This document shows positions 44,685 to 54,013 of a stretch of DNA of 64,000 bases, piece after piece. The position numbers were made by a program, and so were the translations under genes. The notes beneath the pieces are model-generated. The model was not told where the DNA came from. It searched no databases and was given only the letters and a program-made list of their open reading frames with translations. The first letter of the stretch is position 1. Every line of letters starts with the position of its first letter. The DNA comes from Marinobacter sp. CHS3-4 (lineage in GTDB: Bacteria > Pseudomonadota > Gammaproteobacteria > Pseudomonadales > Oleiphilaceae). Where the stretch lies: NCBI RefSeq assembly GCF_030053415.1, contig NZ_JASGBJ010000001.1, forward strand, positions 1,675,922 to 1,739,921, written 5' to 3'.

Positions 44685-46871
44685 CTATTTCAGTGGTTGA
44701 GCCTGTGCCTGCACCGTGATGTGGTCTGGCGACAGGATAGAGGCCATCCGCTGATCCAGCTCCAACATGTCAGCCATGATGTTGCCGCCTTCCTCAACAA
44801 TAAAATCCATGTCGTCGTCGGTTGAATCCATATCCGCCGACTGTTGATCCTGCCAATCGTCAAGGGCTTCCAGCGATTCGAACGGCTCTTCACCGCGAAT
44901 TTCCCGACGCGCGTTGGCGATGGTCAGGCGGGTGTTCTGAATCTGGGACTGGTATTCCTCGCGCTCGTTCAGGTTAAGGCTGACCGAGGTTTTTTCACGT
45001 TGGTCTTTCAGGAACTCGATTTCCTTCTGCAACAGGCGGAACTCGGGATGCTCCTCGAAGCGCCCCTCGTGGCGGCTGCGTAACTCATCAATAACCGAGC
45101 TGAAGTCGTAATAGCGGTCGTGCGGCACGGCTTCGATCTGATCCCAGGGAAGGGCATGCTCCAGCGCGTCCTCGCCGATGCGCTTTTTGTCGACGCGGGA
45201 CGGAATCTCGATATCCGGAATGACACCTTTGTGCTGAGTGGAACCGCCCGACACCCGGTAGAACTTGCTCTGGGTGATCTTCAGCTGGCCGTGGTTCAGC
45301 GGGCGAACCGCCTGAACGGTGCCTTTGCCGAACGTCTGCGAGCCCACCACCAGGCCGCGACCGTAGTCCTGAATGGCGCCCGCAAAGATTTCAGACGCTG
45401 ACGCACTCATGCGGTTGACCAGAACCACCAGTGGCCCGTCGTAGGTCACGGATGGGTCTTCGTCTTCCAGGACTTTCACGTCGTTGTTAGAATTGCGAAT
45501 CTGAACGGTGGGGCCTTCCTCGATAAACAGTCCAACCAGGTCATTGGCTTCGTGAAGCGCACCGCCACCATTGTTACGCAGGTCCATCACGATGCCGTCT
45601 ATGCCTTCGGCTTTGAGCTCGTTGATCAGGTTTCGAACGTCCCGAGTGGTGCTCTTGTAATTCGGGTCGTTGTTCATCATCGCCTTGAAATCAGCATAGA
45701 ACGTCGGGATGTTGATCACCCCGATGCGGAAGTTTTTACCGCCACGATCCAGTTCAATCACATCGCTGCTGGCACTCTGTTCTTCCAGCTTTACCTTGTC
45801 GCGTTTGATGGCAATGGTTTTGGTCACGGTTTCGTCAGCGGCATCCGAAGGAATCACTTCCAGGGTGACCACGGATTCCCGGGGACCGCGGATCAGGTCA
45901 ACGACCTCATCCAGGCGCCATCCAATCACGTTGACGACCTTGTCTTCGTCTTCCTGGCTCACAGAAACGATACGATCAGCGGGCTTCAGCTGGCCTTGCT
46001 TGGACGCCGGCCCACCGGGTACCAGGCGAACCACTTTGGTGTATTCGTTGTCCGATTGCAGTACCGCGCCGATGCCTTCCAGAGACAGGCTCATGTTGAT
46101 ATTGAAGTTTTCAGAAGTGCGCGGCGAAAAGTAGGACGTGTGGGGATCCCACATACCGGCAAAGGCGTTCATATACGCCTGGAACGCGTCCTCACTGCGG
46201 GCCTGAGTAGTGCGCTTCAGCTGGCCTTCGTAGCGGCGCAGCAAGGCTTCGGTGATTTCCTCGTCGCTGCTGCCATTCAGGCGCTGGGCCAGAACCGCAT
46301 TTTTGATGCGCTTGATCCATAGCTCGTCCAGGGCTGCTTGGTCGGCTTCCCAGTCCACGTCTGACCGGTCAACCAGAATCTGTTCGTTGCCCTCGAAATC
46401 GAGCTTGTTGATGCCATCTTCGACGATGCCAATGGCAAATCTCAGCCGTTCGATAATACGCTTCTGAACGAGGTTGTAGATATCAAAGCCGGGCTGCAGT
46501 TGGCCGGTTTTCAGGGCGGAGCCTAGGCTTTCACGCACGGCGCTGAATTGATTGATGTCTTCGCGGCTCAGGTAGATTCGCTGACCGTCGAGATAATCGA
46601 GGTAGGCGTCGAACACGTCTTCCGACAAAGCTTCGTTAATACCCATGTCGCGGAAGTGAGTGAACTGCAACTGGCGCGCTATCAGGATGTTTGCGCGTGC
46701 CTGTGCCACCGTCGGCGAAACCGGCTCGTAAACGGCATCGGAGGCATCGGCCGTCGCAGCCGCCTGAGATGAAAGAGCGAGAACCAGACTGAAGGACGCG
46801 ATCTTTAAGGAATGTCTTAGCGCCTTGAAAGACTGGTTAAGCGTGTTATCCGATTCGCTGTGACGGGTCAT
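44685..46871 (-). CDS. prc: Tail-specific protease Prc (Tsp)
   Basis: A 728-residue periplasmic serine protease (S41/CtpA type) that degrades proteins with non-polar C-termini and cuts regulators or cell-wall hydrolases. It has a signal peptide (about 20-42), an N-terminal helical domain, a PDZ domain (about 225-310; LEGIGAVLQSDNEYTKVV) and the catalytic core with Ser in NRMSASASEIFAGA and Lys in QTFGKGTVQ. A C-terminal DUF3340-like region follows. I start at the ATG at 46871 since GGAA lies 6 bases upstream; an upstream ATG adds 25 residues before the signal. Confidence 0.93.
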   Translation of the reverse strand: MTRHSESDNTLNQSFKALRHSLKIASFSLVLALSSQAAATADASDAVYEPVSPTVAQARANILIARQLQFTHFRDMGINEALSEDVFDAYLDYLDGQRIYLSREDINQFSAVRESLGSALKTGQLQPGFDIYNLVQKRIIERLRFAIGIVEDGINKLDFEGNEQILVDRSDVDWEADQAALDELWIKRIKNAVLAQRLNGSSDEEITEALLRRYEGQLKRTTQARSEDAFQAYMNAFAGMWDPHTSYFSPRTSENFNINMSLSLEGIGAVLQSDNEYTKVVRLVPGGPASKQGQLKPADRIVSVSQEDEDKVVNVIGWRLDEVVDLIRGPRESVVTLEVIPSDAADETVTKTIAIKRDKVKLEEQSASSDVIELDRGGKNFRIGVINIPTFYADFKAMMNNDPNYKSTTRDVRNLINELKAEGIDGIVMDLRNNGGGALHEANDLVGLFIEEGPTVQIRNSNNDVKVLEDEDPSVTYDGPLVVLVNRMSASASEIFAGAIQDYGRGLVVGSQTFGKGTVQAVRPLNHGQLKITQSKFYRVSGGSTQHKGVIPDIEIPSRVDKKRIGEDALEHALPWDQIEAVPHDRYYDFSSVIDELRSRHEGRFEEHPEFRLLQKEIEFLKDQREKTSVSLNLNEREEYQSQIQNTRLTIANARREIRGEEPFESLEALDDWQDQQSADMDSTDDDMDFIVEEGGNIMADMLELDQRMASILSPDHITVQAQAQPLK

Positions 46872-47004
46872 AATGCGTTCCGCGATGCTGAAAGGGTTTT
46901 TTGACTCATGAATTTCATTGTAGGCAAGGGCGGAAGGGGTTGCCATAGGCTGGACGTATCGCTTCGTGACAATCTGTCCATGAACTGGGCAGGTTTGTAT
47001 CTGA

Positions 47005-47031
47005 ACGCCGGGCCAGCAGGCGGCCCGGCGT
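47005..47031. other. Perfect 10-base GC-rich hairpin
   Basis: ACGCCGGGCC (47005-47014) and GGCCCGGCGT (47022-47031) form a perfect stem with a 7-base loop between the FadB-like stop and the prc start. No T-run follows on either strand, so it is not a classical terminator; it may mark the mRNA 3' end or attenuate read-through into prc. Confidence 0.5.
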
Positions 47032-47081
47032 AGAGACCTGAAAACCAGGATGGTATTCAGGCGCTGATTTCACTCTAAAAA

Positions 47082-49232
47082 TCAGGCGAACGGCGTGTTG
47101 GCTTCTGCTTTCTCCAGCAACAGAGCCGGGGGCTCGAAGCGCTCTCCAAACCGGTTTGCCAGGTCTTTTGCCCGTTCTGCAAAGGCTCGAACGCCATACT
47201 GGTTGATGAACTGAATGGCTCCACCGGTCCAGGGCGCAAAACCGATACCGAAAATACTGCCAATATTGGCATCTTCGACCGTTCTGAGTACGCCTTCTTC
47301 CAGGCAGCGGACGGTTTCGATCGCCTGAATGAACAGAATGCGGTCCTTCAGATCCTGCAAGTCGGTCGACCTTGCTTTGTCCTGCTGCACGAACCGTGGC
47401 TCCAGTTCTGACCATAGGTGTTTTTTGCCGGATTCAGGGTAATCGTAGAACCCTGCACCCGCGGCCTTGCCTTTGCGGTTATGGGTGCCAACCATCTGGT
47501 CGATAACCGCCTCAGCCGGGTGTGCCTTCCAGGTTTTACCGGCGGCTTCCGTGTCTTTTCTGCTCTGATCCCGGATATGTTGCATCAGGGTAAGGCTGAC
47601 TTCGTCAGAAATGGCCAGCGGGCCTACCGGCATACCGGACAACACACCCGCGTTTTCAATGCTGGACGGGTGAATGCCTTCGCCCAGCATGGCAATGCCT
47701 TCGTTCACGAAGGTGCCGAACACCCGAGAGGTAAAGAATCCACGGCTGTCATTGACCACGATAGGGATCTTGCCAATCTGCTGCACATAATCGAAGGAAC
47801 GGGCCAGCGTGGCGTCCGATGTGCCTTCACCCACAATGATTTCAACCAGTTGCATCTTATCGACGGGAGAGAAGAAGTGCAGGCCGATGAAGTTTTCAGG
47901 CTTTGCGGAGGCCCGCGCAAGCTGGGTAATGGGAATCGTAGAGGTGTTGGACGCGAAGATACCGTTCTCGACAAGCTTTGCCTCGGCTTCCTGAGTGACT
48001 GTGGCTTTCAGGTCGCTGTCTTCAAACACCGCTTCGATCACCAGGTCACAGTCTTCCAGATCCTCAGCGGAGCCGGTGGCTGTGATGCGGCCAAGGATGT
48101 CCGCTTTCTTTTCTTCGGTCATCCGGCCTTTACTGACCTTCCTGGCCAGCAGCTTTTCCGAATAGGCTTTGCCCTTTTCGGCGTTTTCCTGGGATACGTC
48201 TTTCAGAACAACGTCAATGCCGCGGGACGCCGTCGAGTAGGCGATGCCCGCGCCCATCATGCCCGCGCCGAGCACGCCCACCTTTTTAAAGGTTTCTTTA
48301 TCGATGCCTTGCGGGCGGCTTTCGCCAGCGTTAACTGCGTTCAGTTGGAACCAGAAAGTTCCGGTCATGTTTTTGCCGACCTGACCGGTGGCAAGCTCAG
48401 CGAAGTAGCGGGTTTCGATCAGGCTGCCATTGTCGAAATCAACCTGGGCTCCTTCTACGGCGGCGGACAGAATACGCTCTGGTGCCGGATAGCAGCCTTT
48501 GGTTTTTTGCTTCAGCATGGCAGGCGCAATCGCCAGCTTCTGTGCCATGGCCGGATGCTGTGGGCCGCCGCCAGGAATCTTGAAGCCTTTCTGATCCCAG
48601 GGCTGCTGGCTTTTCGGGTTAGCCTCGATGAAGGCGCGGGCCTTGCTGATCAGCTCATCGGTTGAACTGGCCAGTTCGTTCACAATGCCGGCTTTGACGG
48701 CCGCTTTGGGACTCAGCTTTTTGCCTTCCATCAGCAAGGGGAAAGCCGCTTCCAGACCAATCATGCGTGGCAGGCGCTGGGTACCGCCGCCGCCGGGTAA
48801 CAGACCCAGAGTCACTTCGGGCAGACCGAGCTGGATTTTGTCGTCGTCCATAACCACCCGGTGATGACACGCCAGGCAGATTTCCAGACCGCCGCCAAGC
48901 GCGGAGCCATTAATGGCTGCAACAATGGGTTTTCCCGTGGTTTCCAGGAATCTCATCTGGGCTTTCAGGCCGTTGACCATCGACTCGAATTCTTCAGCGT
49001 CGTCGCGGGTCACTTTATACAGCTCGTTCAGATCGCCACCGGCAAAGAAGGTTTTCTTGCCAGAGGTAATAATGATGCCGGCGATCTTTTCCAGGTCGCC
49101 TTCGACCTGTTTCACGGTGTCTGTCAGCGCTGTGCGGAAATCGGCATTCATGGTGTTGGCCGATTGGCCCGGCATATCGATGGTCAGGGTCAGGATGCCG
49201 TCTGAACCCAGGTCGTAACGAATGGCACTCAT
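47082..49232 (-). CDS. FadB/FadJ-type multifunctional fatty-acid oxidation protein
   Basis: A 716-residue beta-oxidation alpha-subunit-type protein. The N-terminal enoyl-CoA hydratase domain (about 10-200) has INGSALGGGLEICLACHHR, and the family Glu lies in GLPEVTLGLLPGGGG. The 3-hydroxyacyl-CoA dehydrogenase domain (about 310-600) has VGVLGAGMMGAGIAYSTASR, SNTSTIPIT and LHFFSPVDKMQLVEI, with a C-terminal dehydrogenase module at about 605-700. The start at 49232 has GAGGAG upstream. It follows the thiolase gene by 31 bases on the same strand. The pair resembles PA1736/PA1737 of Pseudomonas rather than the classical fadBA order. Confidence 0.92.
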   Translation of the reverse strand: MSAIRYDLGSDGILTLTIDMPGQSANTMNADFRTALTDTVKQVEGDLEKIAGIIITSGKKTFFAGGDLNELYKVTRDDAEEFESMVNGLKAQMRFLETTGKPIVAAINGSALGGGLEICLACHHRVVMDDDKIQLGLPEVTLGLLPGGGGTQRLPRMIGLEAAFPLLMEGKKLSPKAAVKAGIVNELASSTDELISKARAFIEANPKSQQPWDQKGFKIPGGGPQHPAMAQKLAIAPAMLKQKTKGCYPAPERILSAAVEGAQVDFDNGSLIETRYFAELATGQVGKNMTGTFWFQLNAVNAGESRPQGIDKETFKKVGVLGAGMMGAGIAYSTASRGIDVVLKDVSQENAEKGKAYSEKLLARKVSKGRMTEEKKADILGRITATGSAEDLEDCDLVIEAVFEDSDLKATVTQEAEAKLVENGIFASNTSTIPITQLARASAKPENFIGLHFFSPVDKMQLVEIIVGEGTSDATLARSFDYVQQIGKIPIVVNDSRGFFTSRVFGTFVNEGIAMLGEGIHPSSIENAGVLSGMPVGPLAISDEVSLTLMQHIRDQSRKDTEAAGKTWKAHPAEAVIDQMVGTHNRKGKAAGAGFYDYPESGKKHLWSELEPRFVQQDKARSTDLQDLKDRILFIQAIETVRCLEEGVLRTVEDANIGSIFGIGFAPWTGGAIQFINQYGVRAFAERAKDLANRFGERFEPPALLLEKAEANTPFA

Positions 49233-49263
49233 GTTGGTTGTCTCCTCGAATTCGGTCGTCGGC

Positions 49264-50472
49264 TCAGATGCGCTCGATAATGGTCGCAATGCCCATACCG
49301 CCACCGACGCACAGGGTGGCCAGGCCAAAGCGCTGTTCTCTGCGCTCGAGTTCGTCGAGCAGGGTGCCAAGAATCATGGCCCCGGTCGCGCCGAGCGGGT
49401 GGCCCATGGCAATGGCGCCGCCGTTCACGTTTACCTTTTCGTCAGGCACCGACAGCTCGCGCTGGAATCGCATCACCACAGAGGCAAAGGCTTCGTTCAC
49501 CTCGAACAGGTCGATCTGGTCGGCGGTCATGCCGGCTTTTTCCAGAGCCTTTCGGGCAGCTGGTGCGGGGCCGGTCAGCATGATGGTGGGGTCGGTACTG
49601 GTCACGGCTGTGGAAATAATGCGCGCGCGCGGGGTCAGTCCCAGGGCCTTACCTTTTGACTCACTGCCAATCAGCAATGCCGTCGCTCCGTCCACAATGC
49701 CTGAGGAGTTGCCGGCGTGGTGTACGTGATTGATTTTTTCCACGTAGTGGTATTTTTCCCGTGCGACACCGTCAAACCCCATTTCACCCATCATCTGGAA
49801 GGAGGGCTTGAGGCCGGAAAGAGAGTCCAGCGATGTACTGCCACGCACGTGTTCGTCGCGGTCAAGGATGGTAACGCCAGTTTGGTCAGTGACTGGCACG
49901 ATAGACTTGGCGAAGTAGCCCTTTTCCCAGGCATTTGCAGCCTTTTGTTGCGATTTGACCGCAAAATTGTCGACATCTTCTCGGCTGAAGCCTTCCAGTG
50001 TCGCGATCAGATCGGCACCAATGCCTTGAGGCATGAACCCGGTGTGCAGGTTGGTCGCCGGATCCGTTGCCCAGGCGCCGCCGTCTGATCCCATAGGTAC
50101 TCGAGACATGGATTCCACACCGCCGGCGACCACCAGATCTTCCCAGCCGGAGCGCACTTTCATGGCGGCCAGATTGACGGCTTCCAGGCCAGAAGCGCAG
50201 AAACGGTTCAGCGTGACGCCAGCCACCACCTCGTTCCAGTCAGCGGCCAGGGCGGCGGTTTTGGCAATATCGGCGCCCTGGTCACCGACGGCGGTCACAC
50301 AGCCGAGGACAATGTCGTCGACCTGTGAGGTGTCCAGGCTGTTCCGTTCCTCAAGTGCTTTGAGCACGGTGGTCATGAGGGTGATAGGTTTTACGCTGTG
50401 AAGCGAACCGTCCTTTTTACCGCGCCCTCTGGGCGTGCGGACCGCGTCGAAGATATAGGCTTCGGTGGTCAT
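49264..50472 (-). CDS. Acetyl-CoA C-acyltransferase (thiolase)
   Basis: A 402-residue thiolase that cleaves 3-ketoacyl-CoA, the last step of each beta-oxidation cycle. The acyl-binding Cys is Cys92 in [12 protein letters not shown]. The C-terminal His ([11 protein letters not shown]) and proton-transfer Cys (LCVGGGMG) are present, as is NEAFA. It is first gene of a two-gene operon with the FadB-like protein. Biosynthetic and degradative thiolases look alike; the partner gene favours degradation. Confidence 0.93.
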   Translation of the reverse strand: MTTEAYIFDAVRTPRGRGKKDGSLHSVKPITLMTTVLKALEERNSLDTSQVDDIVLGCVTAVGDQGADIAKTAALAADWNEVVAGVTLNRFCASGLEAVNLAAMKVRSGWEDLVVAGGVESMSRVPMGSDGGAWATDPATNLHTGFMPQGIGADLIATLEGFSREDVDNFAVKSQQKAANAWEKGYFAKSIVPVTDQTGVTILDRDEHVRGSTSLDSLSGLKPSFQMMGEMGFDGVAREKYHYVEKINHVHHAGNSSGIVDGATALLIGSESKGKALGLTPRARIISTAVTSTDPTIMLTGPAPAARKALEKAGMTADQIDLFEVNEAFASVVMRFQRELSVPDEKVNVNGGAIAMGHPLGATGAMILGTLLDELERREQRFGLATLCVGGGMGIATIIERI

Positions 50473-50652
50473 TTCCTGTCCTCTATTGGCTGTTTGTTCA
50501 AGTCTGCGCTATCAGAAGGTAACCATAGCGGCTCGCACGGCGGAGGGGTAATGGCGGGCAGTGCCAATCGAATTGGCGAAACTGCTCAGGCCAGGTGCCG
50601 TTTATTGGGCTATGTTGTAAGAGTTGAACTTAGGTAAGGCGGGAGTGATGCC

Positions 50653-50919
50653 ATGTCTCTGAGAGACGCCATTGATAATCTTTATGAAAAGCTGGTGGCT
50701 GAGGCCATCGATGAAACCAGCGAGCCCAATGATACCGACGATTATCTGACCGATGTGATGTGCGTGGCGCTCAATCGATTGCCATCAAAGTATTACCGGC
50801 ACAGCGTCGATATGGTGTTTTACCTGGCGGAGGGGGAAATGGATGCCATGAAGGCAAACTCCCTGGCTGCCGTGAAGGAAGCCAGGGTCTTCGTACTCAG
50901 TCATAAGCGCGATGTGTAG
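50653..50919 (+). CDS. ComFB-family protein
   Basis: An 88-residue cytoplasmic protein of the late-competence ComFB family. It has the DAIDNLYEKLVAEAID helix and the conserved block DVMCVALNRLPSKYYRHSVDM. In cyanobacteria a ComFB-domain protein is reported as a c-di-GMP receptor, so a nucleotide-signalling role is possible here. Bacillus ComFB itself is of unknown function. Its last 23 bases overlap the end of the convergent DUF349 gene. ATG follows GGCGGGAGTGATGCC. Confidence 0.85.
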   Translation: MSLRDAIDNLYEKLVAEAIDETSEPNDTDDYLTDVMCVALNRLPSKYYRHSVDMVFYLAEGEMDAMKANSLAAVKEARVFVLSHKRDV

Positions 50920-53374
50920 CGGCTTCTAACGCATCGGCCATTCTTTCGGCCCGAGTCTCTGTCAGGGATTCGTCCTCGGGCCGCAAGCACCAGGCGGCAA
51001 CCAGGCTTTCCATCTGCGCTAAACCGGTTTGCTCGGAGCCATTGCCGCCGAGCCCATTGGCCAGACGCTGGACCTGAACTTCCATTCTCAGGGCTTGTTC
51101 GTCCTCAGGTGAACTGGTCTCTGCCAAAATTTCGGCCCGAATCGCAAGTTCCGCTGCATCGGCATCCGTCAGGTTGGCGGCCAGTTTCCCCCAGTGTTCG
51201 GGAAGATCGGATTCGGATAGCGGTCCATTTACTCTTTGCCGAAGTTGTTTTTTCCACTCGTCGAGTTGTTGGCGAGCCCGCTGGGCTTGAATCAGTGACT
51301 GCAGGCGAGCCTTCTCCTGCCTCACCTGATCCTGTACCGGTTTAGAGAGCGGCGTGTTTTCCACCCCTTTCAGTGCATCCAGTTGTTCCTTCAGAACAGC
51401 CGATTGCTGGTTCTCGTCCTCCTGGGATGTTCGCTCCAGAATGGCATTGGCTTGTTCATCCGCTGCTCGGGCCTGTTCTTGTTGCTCGTTTTTCTGAGCG
51501 TCGCGGCGAGCGAAAATCTGATCGCAGGCCTTTCGAAACGCCTGCCAGAGCTTGCGGTCTTCCCGATGGCGAGTAATGCCGATCTGTTGCCACTCGCCCT
51601 GAAGGTTTTTGGCCTGGTTCATCGCCTCGGTGAGCGGCTCGTGGTCCACCAACGCTTCTGCTCTTTCCACAATCGCCTGTTTCAAAGCCTCGTTTTTCTG
51701 ACGTTCTTCGTTGAGCGGCTGTTCCAGTCGTTTAAGCAGGGCGTCAAAGTCTTTCTGCACCGGCCGGTTCTCGCGGAACTCAATCGGCCAGGCGGCTTTC
51801 CACTCTTCCCGGGCTTTTTGATGGATACGCTCGGCGCCTTTCCAATCAATGGCTTGCCAGTCCGCGTTATCCAGGAAGGTACGAAGCTGCTCAACGATGG
51901 CTTTGCGGGTTTCTAGGTTGGCCTGTTTCAACCCTGATTTGGCAGAGAAATACTCTTTGCAGGGCTCAAACGCCAGATCCGAGGCCTGCTTGAAGCGATT
52001 CCACAACTCGCGATCAGAGGAGCCGCCAAGTTCACGCCATTCGTTCTGGATCTCCTTGATGCGCTCAGCCTTGGCTTCTGGCTCCATCGGCTGATCTTTC
52101 AGGTATTCCATCTGCTCGCACAGCGCTTCCTGTTTGGGGCGGGTGGCAAATCCCTGCCAGTCGGTCAGTTCTCGCAACTGGCCACCAAGCAGTTGGATCC
52201 GCGGCTGGAGGGGTTGAGCGTGGCGGCGATCCAGTTTCTTGACCTGCTGCTGAGCGGTTTTGAATAGCTGTTTTGATTCTTTTAATTGCTGGGCTTCCAG
52301 GGTCTTCTCAAGCTCGGTCAGCGTTTGACTCAGAGCTTCTGCCAGCCCCTTCTGCTCATCGCTATCGGCCTGTTCCGGCTGTCTTCTGGGTTTTTGTCCT
52401 GCTTTTTGCGCCAACTGTTGAACCAGTGGAGGCGTCGGGAAGCCTGAGGGCCAGTCAATGGCATCAATCAACTCTTTGGCAGACGGTGTCTCGCCCTGCG
52501 TGGCCTGTTCTGTCGTTTCCTCTTCGCCGAGCAACAGCTGAATAGCCTCGCGGTTCTGGTTCAACCGGCGCAGTGCCGATATATAGGCGCGCAGTGGAAG
52601 CATCAGGGATTCATAGGTTTTTTGTTCCTGCTTGCCCACGTCAGTATCGCGAGTAGCTTCCAGCCAGCGATTCTCCTGGGTTTTCTGAAGTGCATCCAGT
52701 GATGAAAGTGAGGGCTCTACATCCGGCGATGCCTGCTTCAACTCGTTTACGGTATCTTCCAGCAATGCCAGCGTTTCGGCGCGTTGATTTTTCTGTTCAG
52801 CGGCCTGGGCCTGTTTGGCCTTGTCTTCTTTGATCGCTTCAAGCCTGGCCTTGCAATCATGAGCGGCTTGCAGGAATTCGCTGGCCTGTACCTGGGAGGC
52901 ATGGGCCTCAAGCTCCGACCATTGTTTGAGCAGGGAATCCAGGCGTGGTTCAAACAGCTTGGTGTCTTCGCTTCTGGCTTGATCCCTGGCGTTGCGAATC
53001 AGGGATGTGATCGCTTCTTCCCGGCGTAGCTCCTCGCTTTCCTGTTCACGGATAGCTTGCAGTGCCTGGCGAACCGTTTGGTAAACGCCTTTGTCGCTGC
53101 CTTTCGACTGTTTCTGAACTCGCTGAAGTGTGTCTTTGTCTGTCAGTGCTTTTGCGGCTGATAGGCGGATGTCTGCGGTAGCGCCTTTGACGGCGAGCGT
53201 TTCCAGTTCGCCCTGTGACGGATTTCCGCCCAGCGTTGCCAGTTGTTGCTGGCGAAGCTCTTCCTGCCTCTCTACCTTCTCCTGTTGATTTACTGTCGGT
53301 TCAACGGGAGACGAGGGTTGCTTTTCCGGAGCGGTTTTTTTGCGATTGAAGAGTTTCTGGATGAACGCAGCCAT
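50897..53374 (-). CDS. DUF349 repeat protein
   Basis: An 825-residue, Gln/Glu/Lys-rich, largely helical cytoplasmic protein. DUF349 repeats are recognisable at about 410-480 (IQNEWRELGGSSDRELWNRF), 490-560 (REEWKAAWPIEFRENRPVQK) and 580-650 (LQGEWQQIGITRHREDRKLW). The rest is long coiled coil. Its role is unclear; members are common in pseudomonads and relatives. It overlaps the ComFB stop by 23 bases. GGAGG lies before the ATG. No catalytic motif is seen. Confidence 0.88.
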   Translation of the reverse strand: MAAFIQKLFNRKKTAPEKQPSSPVEPTVNQQEKVERQEELRQQQLATLGGNPSQGELETLAVKGATADIRLSAAKALTDKDTLQRVQKQSKGSDKGVYQTVRQALQAIREQESEELRREEAITSLIRNARDQARSEDTKLFEPRLDSLLKQWSELEAHASQVQASEFLQAAHDCKARLEAIKEDKAKQAQAAEQKNQRAETLALLEDTVNELKQASPDVEPSLSSLDALQKTQENRWLEATRDTDVGKQEQKTYESLMLPLRAYISALRRLNQNREAIQLLLGEEETTEQATQGETPSAKELIDAIDWPSGFPTPPLVQQLAQKAGQKPRRQPEQADSDEQKGLAEALSQTLTELEKTLEAQQLKESKQLFKTAQQQVKKLDRRHAQPLQPRIQLLGGQLRELTDWQGFATRPKQEALCEQMEYLKDQPMEPEAKAERIKEIQNEWRELGGSSDRELWNRFKQASDLAFEPCKEYFSAKSGLKQANLETRKAIVEQLRTFLDNADWQAIDWKGAERIHQKAREEWKAAWPIEFRENRPVQKDFDALLKRLEQPLNEERQKNEALKQAIVERAEALVDHEPLTEAMNQAKNLQGEWQQIGITRHREDRKLWQAFRKACDQIFARRDAQKNEQQEQARAADEQANAILERTSQEDENQQSAVLKEQLDALKGVENTPLSKPVQDQVRQEKARLQSLIQAQRARQQLDEWKKQLRQRVNGPLSESDLPEHWGKLAANLTDADAAELAIRAEILAETSSPEDEQALRMEVQVQRLANGLGGNGSEQTGLAQMESLVAAWCLRPEDESLTETRAERMADALEAATHRAYD

Positions 53375-53527
53375 GGAGGTATCCTTTTATATTGAAACCA
53401 GTTCGAAGTGTCGGGCAGTATGCAAACACTTTGTTACGGCCAGCTCGGCGCGCCGATGGCCGGTTGGAGACTGAAATAAGTCGGGCGCTAGTCTAGCGTT
53501 TCAAAGGCAAGGGCGGGAAGAGGTGTC

Positions 53528-54013
53528 ATGGCAAAACAAGACGATCCGGAACAGAAGGCCAGAGCGACGGCGCTCAGGCTGCTTGCCAGAAGAGAGCACA
53601 GCCGGCTTGAGCTCGATCTGAAACTGCGACAGCGGAAGGTTGAGGCATCTGTTATCGAGCGTGTTCTGGATGAGTACGAAGAAAACGACTGGCTCAGTGA
53701 TGAGCGGTTTGCCGACGTTTTCGCCCGTCAAAAAGTTGATTTAGGTTACGGCCCCATGAAGATTCTGGCGGAGTTGCAGCAGCGCGGGATTCAACGCCCT
53801 CCGACCTGGTTCTCTGAAATGACGGATCGTGACTGGTCTGAAAACGCGATTCGGCTTCGCGACCGGCGATTCGGACTGACCAATATTCAGGACGACTGGG
53901 ACGAAAAAGGCCGTCAGGGGCGATTCTTGGCGCGACGAGGGTTCGCGGGTGACCAGGTAGAAGCGGCGCTGGACGCCGTTCTTGATCCGGATCAAAGCGT
54001 TGGGGGAAGGTAA
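53528..54013 (+). CDS. recX: RecX regulatory protein
   Basis: A 161-residue RecX, which caps RecA filaments and inhibits RecA. It has three helical repeats, with ALRLLARREHSRLELDLKL, the DYLDE-like region DEYEENDWLSDERFADVFAR and KGRQGRFLARRGF. recA is usually just upstream but is not in this window; the gene is separated from it. AAGAGGTGTC precedes the ATG. Its last 22 bases overlap the end of the convergent mltF gene. Confidence 0.88.
   Translation: MAKQDDPEQKARATALRLLARREHSRLELDLKLRQRKVEASVIERVLDEYEENDWLSDERFADVFARQKVDLGYGPMKILAELQQRGIQRPPTWFSEMTDRDWSENAIRLRDRRFGLTNIQDDWDEKGRQGRFLARRGFAGDQVEAALDAVLDPDQSVGGR

Noticed and set aside
47418..48665. A 415-residue open frame antisense to the FadB-like gene
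   Set aside because: Its composition is shadow-like (rich in His, Gly and Arg without motifs) and it lies wholly within a clear gene.
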